Below, one piece after another: positions 58,141 to 64,000 of a DNA stretch of 64,000 bases. Made by a program: the position numbers and the translations under genes. The stretch covers positions 45,637,909 through 45,701,908 of the forward strand of contig OZ026834.1 in NCBI GenBank assembly GCA_964023205.1, in the 5' to 3' direction. The stretch is from Lutraria lutraria (lineage: Eukaryota; Mollusca; Bivalvia; Venerida; Mactridae). The notes beneath the pieces are model-generated. The model saw only the letters and a program-made list of their open reading frames with translations. It made no database searches and was not told the origin of the DNA. Each line of letters opens with the position of its first letter. Position 1 is the stretch's first letter.

Positions 58141-60386
58141 CACTAGACAATATTAATTCAACCCTTTCAAAGGTATTTCAGTTAACAATTTTTTCTCAAC
58201 CAGGCAACACTGCATCGCATTGATACATCGATTGAGAAAGTGCATAACTTAGTTCTTTTTCTACCTCATGTCATTTAGATTTTGTGACAAGGTCAACTAT
58301 AACATAATCATAGACAGCTGCGTGCACAACCACAGACACCATCAAGTACATGCATGCAATACATTTAATTATCATATGAATTTTAACAACGACTTTTCAG
58401 ACTTAATTCAACTACCCTGGTGCTGTATATAAATAAAATAATGAAGTTTATCTACATGTTCAGGGGCGTAGTCTGCCCTAAAATAATGTGTAGGCACCTT
58501 TCTAGGAGGTTTACCGGAGACAGATTCTTCGGGGCATTTTCCGGGCTTGCTTTAGCGTAAAAATATTGCAGTTTTTTCCTTGCTATATTTCTTTTTTTTG
58601 AGTTTTCAATTACTTGTATCAAATGATTTTCCACGAAAGTTGCATAAGTTTAGTATAGTTAGTACTACATGTACGTTGACATTTATAGAGGCCACAAATG
58701 AACTTCCCATTTCAAGTACTCATCTATGATTCCGCCAGATTTCTATTCACCGGGGCCCCATCCCTTCATTTCTTATTGCGTTTTTGTCATATGTTTAAAT
58801 TTTTTTCTTCGTGTGTACTAGATTTAAGGCAAATATGCTTATAAAATTAATAGGTCGGTTATTGTAAAATTATGTATGAAGACCTCTAATCAATCTTTAC
58901 TCAATGTGCTGTTCTAATGATGTAATTCACATTTGCGACAAATGAAATTAATATATAAATCGACTTGACTGTTTAGGGTATTCACAAAAATGTGGATTTT
59001 GAAGGAAGGTTGAATTTTGATAAATGAATGACAAGTAATGTTTTTTTAATAAATACAGTTTTGCCTGATAATCCAACATTTCTTGTTGATCTTTAAATAT
59101 ATAAATTGATAGGAATGAAAGTAATTTCAATGATGACTTTCAAAAGTCTTTCATATTTGTGGCTGCAATACCTCCTAAATTGGACACGGGACTCGCCATT
59201 TAAAATATGGACAGACGCGGGACCCGGCGGAAAAAAATAAAAGGGACACAGGACTCGTGGCGGGTTTACGGCCCCATATACGGTGCGGTCTTGTCAGTGT
59301 AGCTGAATAATCTTATCATTTTCTTATGTGCATATAGCGTAATGTTTAACACTGAATTGGTTGCCAGCATATATCTTCAGGTTTATTACGTTTGTCATTA
59401 AATTTTACAATGTCAGGTATTAAGAAATTCATGTCCAAACACACATTTTGGAACTTGGCACAACACAGCACCATCCTGCACGCTTTCTCCGGAGTGAAAA
59501 GCATATTTCTTCCACTTTTATGAAGACATATGTTCAATCAAGATCCCACGTCCCAACTCGTTTACCCCTTTATACGGGCGAAATATATTAATCTTTTGAC
59601 GTGCCTCAAAATCAAATAGCATCCATAACGCCTTCTTGGAACGACTTGCGTAATTTTACACCTAGTCCTAAATGGTGTAAAATTACGCACGGAATAACTT
59701 AAAAAATATTTACGTCACTATTGATAGAATGCCACTTACGCGTAATTTACGACTTACGCCAAAGTTACGCTTTATTTAAAGCGTAAGTACGTTGATAGAA
59801 CGGGGCCCTGGTCGGTAAATTATTTTGACTTGTTTGCAATGTTAGAGTGTGCATTAGTTTATCCACACGGTTTAACGAATATTGGTTTGTCCGTTAGTTT
59901 TAGTTAAAACTCATTCAGATGTAGGCATTTTAGCTCGATTGTGTTTCTCTCCTATAAGCTCTTCTTGCCGGCGTATTCTCTTCTTACAACAGTCCTGTCT
60001 AACCGGCCATGTAAGATGAGATCATTATGAAGGGTACTGGTTTGTTTACATATAATCCAGTGCATTTATAATATAAATAGTAACACTTGTTTACTTCCCT
60101 AATACCTAATTCTGTTTCGGATTACAACAAATCTGATATGTTAAAGTAAAAATAGAAGTAGACCTTTGAATTTTCCGGAAATAGGTTTCTTCACTTGAAG
60201 TACGCTTAGAGGTTTTCCGAAAATAGGCTTCGTCGATAGAAAGGGGGTTTAGTAATTTTCTGAAATTATGTTACCGGATATGGTGGTATATTATAAGTAG
60301 TGTGGGCCTGGTCGAGGATTTGGGAATAGGGAAGAAGGAAGTACTCTGTAATGTGTATATGTATTGAATATATTCAGTGATAAGAA

Positions 60387-60820
60387 ATGTATGTTAAACG
60401 GCAGCCCAACAATCCAACATAATGTCCAAACCTGTACCCCAGGTAGGCTAGGTCATTATATAAATATGGCTGCCAAGTAATTCAAATCACAGGCACCTGG
60501 TTTTTAATGATAAAAATATCTGTCGCTCTAAAAAAGAATAATATTTTTTCGATCAGCGAAATATATTTTTTATCATTAACAACCAGGTAATCACGAAAGA
60601 CATTATAAACAAATACAATAATGTACATAATTATACTTAAAATTAAACATTATCAAACAAATATAGATGGAAATGATAATAAAACAATGACAAATACCAG
60701 AAATAGATAAGTATTTACCTGTAATATATATATATACATCTAATACTAAGGAATATATCTTAAACGTGAGCCCAACTATCCAACAAGATGTCCAAACCTA
60801 TAATGACGGGTCAGTTTAAC
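60387..60820. repeat. Direct repeat pair upstream of copy B
   Basis: About 55 bases (TTAAACG.CAGCCCAAC.ATCCAACA and ATGTCCAAACCT) recur at about 60392-60440 and 60755-60800. Confidence 0.6.
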
Positions 60821-60963
60821 ATTTTGTACGATACAGGTGATTAAATACAGGTAAATTCCAATTAAAGGATTAGAGTGGTGACAGTTCATATTTGTGAGCT
60901 ATATGCAACGAAGCTCTAATAAAATAAAACAATTGAATTGTTTTTGGATCAATATACACTTAC

Positions 60964-61045
60964 CTTGTCGTCTTGTCTGCGAGTATACTCCCTGTGATCA
61001 ATAATCGAAACCGAAAGTACAGATAGAAATTGAGCAGTGAGGCCT
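60964..61045 (-). promoter_or_regulatory. Probable 5' noncoding exon and promoter region of IFI44-like copy B, with ISRE-like element
   Basis: Donor AAG/GTAAGTGTAT at 60964/60963, homologous to the copy A block. On the plus strand GAAACCGAAA at 61007-61016 fits the interferon-regulatory-factor element GAAANNGAAA exactly. GCCTCACT lies at about 61036-61043. Whether the element is in the promoter or in the leader depends on the unknown start site. Confidence 0.5.
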
Positions 61046-61111
61046 GACGAAAGGTCAATGAATGTTCTACTCTTTAAAATAGGGATAATCAAGTATATTT
61101 CTAAACATGAC

Positions 61112-61250
61112 GTTAAAGTCCCATAAGAAAAAAATGTTTCCAAAACCACTATCGTATTTTTTTTAATATCATTGAAAAAAATGCTATTTATAAAACAGCT
61201 GTGTTTTGATTTTGTTCACTATATAATACAAGGGAAACAAGTCTTACGTA
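61112..61250. mobile_element. Partial MITE of the TTAAAGTCCCATAAG family upstream of copy B
   Basis: Starts with the same inverted-repeat end as the copies at 18373 and 21142, and shares CCACTATCGTATTTTTTT with the first, but lacks its middle part. Confidence 0.6.
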
Positions 61251-62400
61251 CGGACGACACTACCACACAGTAGTTTTTGCCCCGTAATTCTTTTACTGAA
61301 GGAGACAATATAAAAAGCATGTACGCATCTTCTAGCCTAATCATTTATCTATCCAACCAATATAAACCTTCTGTCATCTATTGTTTATTATCCGTGAAAT
61401 CATCGGCGAAATCTGGTTTCGTTCGAAGTATCGATCGCTCGTGGTTATAAACATCTCGTCAAATCCTAAGAATGATTGATTCACAATTTCACATCTTATC
61501 TAACCAGAGAGAAAAATTAATATATTCGATTGCTCGAATGAGCCGTCTCTGAAGATGTCACTGCTTGTAGATTTCGATGGCAAATCGGTACAATAACCAA
61601 GTTATTAATTTCATAAAACCAAATCGTTACCAGTGACCAGAATAACACTAAGTAGTGACGTGGTAACCAATAATTAGACCCTTATATTATATTGCTTTCA
61701 ACCAGTGGTTCAGTCAGTGAGTCTGCCAGACATGTTAGTATTCTTAGGAAACACAAAGTCATAATGTTACCCCTGCAGACCGGCTTTTATTTCATCTAGC
61801 GCACGAAATTGGTCCTAAACATTGAACGGCCATGAATGTGTTACACATGTAACACTTGTAATGTATTGTAACATGAGTAACAGTTTCTTAACAAGGCGAA
61901 ACCGCCCGTCTTCCTAGGCAAAATTATTATTTTTGGTGAATTTCCGACCGTATTTCCCTACCTCAAAGTACAGATGCTTGGGGCAAAGTCAACACTCCAC
62001 ATATACATTACACGTATTTTTTAAAAGACACACTGACAACATAATAAGCCATTATAAAACGTCAAACACTCACTGTTGAATTTGTAGTGCTTGTTGTTCA
62101 TTTAGCGCCAGGTTCATTACCCAAAATGCTACACTATGATATTTTGGTAACGTATTCTTGTTTAATATTTTACACGTGTCCATTATGTTCTAGCCAATGA
62201 TGTTTTACCTTCCCTTTATGCATTGACAAATATCTGACTCATTTACTATATTTGATCATTGTTTTACTGTGAAAGTCAGCGGATTGACTTTCAGCAAACT
62301 CATTATCATCGCCATGGACGTCACATCTACGTTAATGGGCTATCTATACAGGTAGACAATGTTCCCCTTTGTGACTGTCCGTCATATTCAGAGAAATGCA
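61251..62400. other. Intergenic stretch between copies B and C
   Basis: No gene supported. Unique-looking AT-rich sequence. Confidence 0.5.
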
Positions 62401-63350
62401 AAACCAGTTTTTAATTCCCTTGAAATTACTTTTTTACAAGATAAACGATCGAGCTTTTATCCAATTGTTTGCATCGTCATGATTATCCTATATTACGAAT
62501 ATACTTTGTCTGTTACTTTTAGTTCACTAGTGTTAGTGTATGACGACGAAATTGATAAAAAAAACAAGATGTTTATACGAAATTATTTGTTTAATTGTTT
62601 GAACCGACAGTTTACACCGTCAAGAACTCACTATTAAGACAAATGCATAGAAACTATATTCCCTGGGTTCACTACTGCCAGTAAATGTTGTCTAAGTTCA
62701 AAAGAAATTACCACGTGTGGTCGTGATGTTTATATTTATCTTGTACTTATCTGAAGTTATATAGGATTCATAAAGTAATCAGCAATCTTCAGTACCATTT
62801 TAAAGTTTTAATACGGATTACGATAAGGAACACTACGTATCGGAAAGCGCATAAACTGATACAAAGAAATGTAAAAAACGAACAATTTGATTAAATGATA
62901 TAGATCATATGTAAACGTTTGATACTATGAATTGGTGCAACTGGTCAGCACTGTAGCATGTCAGTTTGCAGAAATCTAGCATTAGGATTTTAGATGAAAA
63001 ATACGTTCGTCTTCATCCACATCTTCAAGCATATTAAACATATAATCCTCGGTTGATCGAAGCATTTGTCTCAATGACAGCAGTGCTAAGAAACTAACAT
63101 CAGTTTTCAAATCAACTTCCTTCTCATAGTTTTTGACTGGTAGTACAAAGCTCCGGGGAACACCAAACGTATCTGATACCTTGTCAACAAGCTCCCGGAT
63201 GTTGTCACTGCGAAACACAGACTTAGTATCTTCTTCAACAAAAGCGCACACCTTGTCAATCTTCGTCACTAAAACGACTTGTGTCACACCTACAGCAAAA
63301 CGGTATAACAACTCAAAAATAGAATCAAAAGCAACAACACAATTAACAAG
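62400..63350 (-). repeat. Duplicated 3' flank and last exon of copy C (pairs with 48800-49600)
   Basis: See the copy B partner; similarity covers about 580 bases beyond the stop codon plus the exon and the first bases of intron 5. Confidence 0.8.
62982..63289 (-). CDS. Interferon-induced protein 44-like GTPase, copy C (last exon only)
   Basis: Acceptor at 63290-63291, phase 1, then 308 bases to a stop at 62982. Encodes the G4-containing end of the family (VLVTKIDKVCAFVEED to LRQMLRSTEDYMFNML) and is closest to copy B. The C-terminus reads DVDEDERIFHLKS: relative to copy B a one-base loss after the DEDE codons shifts the frame and uses a stop further on. Upstream exons should lie beyond base 64000, so intactness cannot be judged. 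Confidence 0.9.
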
Positions 63351-63950
63351 AGGGCAATCATATGTAGAAACTGAGGAAAGGTCCACCACACAAAGCTGCA
63401 TCCGAAATATCTAAGCTCTAGGCATTGTAGTTTACCCCAGGGCTGTATTTGAAATATGGTAGAAATCTACTAGACAAAACTACATCTCCCAGAGCAATAG
63501 GATAAGCAAACTTGGTAGAGGTCTGTTAGTCGATGCTACACACCAACAATCTAAGCTATATGCATTGTTGTGTCTGACGAGATTTTGTTTATAAATTTCC
63601 CTATATAAGTCAATGTTAAAATAATTTTATCCCTGGCCAATTTTGACCCCAGGGGCATAATTCGAACAAACAGAGTTTCATAAGACAATGCTACACACTA
63701 AATGTCCAAGCTGTCTAGGCCCGGTGGTTTCGGACAAAAAGATTTTAAGACGTTTTCCTATTGGTTGCAAATGTATTTTGAACAACTTTGAAAGGGGACC
63801 ACCAAAGGATCATTCCAGCAAAGTTTGTTTGCAGTTGGCATAGTGACTTTAGGAGGAGATCTTGTTTAAAGTAAAAACGGACGCCACTTAACGAAATACG
63901 ACGGACGCAAGGCGATCACAAAAGCTCACCAGGGAACTGGTCAGCTAAAT
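63347..63950. repeat. Interspersed repeat of the AGGGCCATGATGGCCCT family in intron 5 of copy C
   Basis: Degraded head (AAGAGGGCAATCAT), then units with CATCCGAAATATCTAAGCTC and GGTCTGTTAGTCGATGCTAC, and an end GACGCAAGGCGATCACAAAA with TGGTCAGCTAAA. It sits at the same distance from the exon as in copy B. Confidence 0.75.
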
Positions 63951-64000
63951 ACCATGTCATTGTTATTACATAAACAAAATATTATACGGTAAAACAACAC

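Larger units (their letters stand above)
54312..59809. mobile_element. Outer pair of inverted ends, possible 5.5 kb composite element
   Basis: Left end at 54312 reads GGGTCCCGTTCTATCAAC; right end at 59792-59809 reads GTTGATAGAACGGGGCCC, its inverted form with one change. Inside both ends lie GCGTAA/TTACGC-rich stretches (54330-54380 and 59640-59790). No transposase frame inside. The ends could instead belong to two separate short elements; no target-site duplication was found. Confidence 0.45.
53250..60963 (-). other. Presumed intron 1 of IFI44-like copy B, filled with nested repeats
   Basis: Between the first coding exon and the donor block at 60964. It contains a tandem repeat, an outer inverted-ended element and an inner element with long inverted repeats (listed separately). 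No coding sequence recognised. Confidence 0.5.

Noticed and set aside
62359..62637. Plus-strand 92-codon frame
   Set aside because: Lies in duplicated intergenic DNA; the partner region near 48800 does not keep the frame.

Overview
The window looks like nuclear DNA of an invertebrate animal, most likely a bivalve mollusc. It is AT-rich, its genes are split into many short exons with GT-AG introns, it carries tandem interferon-induced-44-like GTPase genes (a family known to be expanded in bivalves), and it is full of MITEs, tRNA-derived SINEs and short-unit interspersed repeats. The species call is an inference; no ribosomal or mitochondrial marker is present. All gene models were built by hand from splice-site phase and family similarity.

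Region 1 (1 to about 27.8 kb, minus strand): one large gene for a secreted, cysteine-rich modular protein. I could chain 45 coding exons (27403 down to 113) with every reading-frame phase matching, giving 1630 residues before the gene runs off the left edge. It has a signal peptide, an N-terminal domain of unknown type, nine copies of an unnamed beta-sandwich-like module and eight EGF domains. EGF exons are 1-1 phase and most other modules are also 1-1 overall, a classic exon-shuffling layout. Introns hold MITEs (Tc1/mariner-like, hAT-like, foldback and others) and SINEs.

Region 2 (27.8-35 kb, plus strand): after a gene-poor stretch comes a complete nine-exon Rab32/Rab38-type small GTPase (231 residues, 30546-34950). 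Its switch II reads DIAGHE where the family has DIAGQE, so the catalytic glutamine is histidine. Two MiT-type E-box motifs lie within 30 bases of the start codon.

Region 3 (35 kb to the end, minus strand): three tandem IFI44-like genes (TLDc domain plus GTPase domain). Copy A (41416-38320) and copy B (53249-49224) are complete, with five of six coding exons of identical length; only the last exon of copy C (63289-62982) is inside. Conserved sequence blocks with splice donors at 46731 and 60964 look like 5' noncoding exons of A and B; the B block holds a perfect GAAANNGAAA interferon-response-like element. A and B share stretches of identical DNA in their GTPase exons but differ strongly in the TLDc exon, which suggests gene conversion. 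Copy A uses a GC-AG intron where B has GT-AG.

The large first intron of copy B holds a nested repeat structure: an outer pair of inverted ends (54312 and 59809) encloses an element with two roughly 300-base, nearly identical inverted repeats (55015-55311 and 57842-58140), each made of nine copies of a 16-base motif around TAAATGTCGCA. The same motif forms a small foldback in a Rab intron. I recognise no family for it; it is the best candidate for something undescribed.
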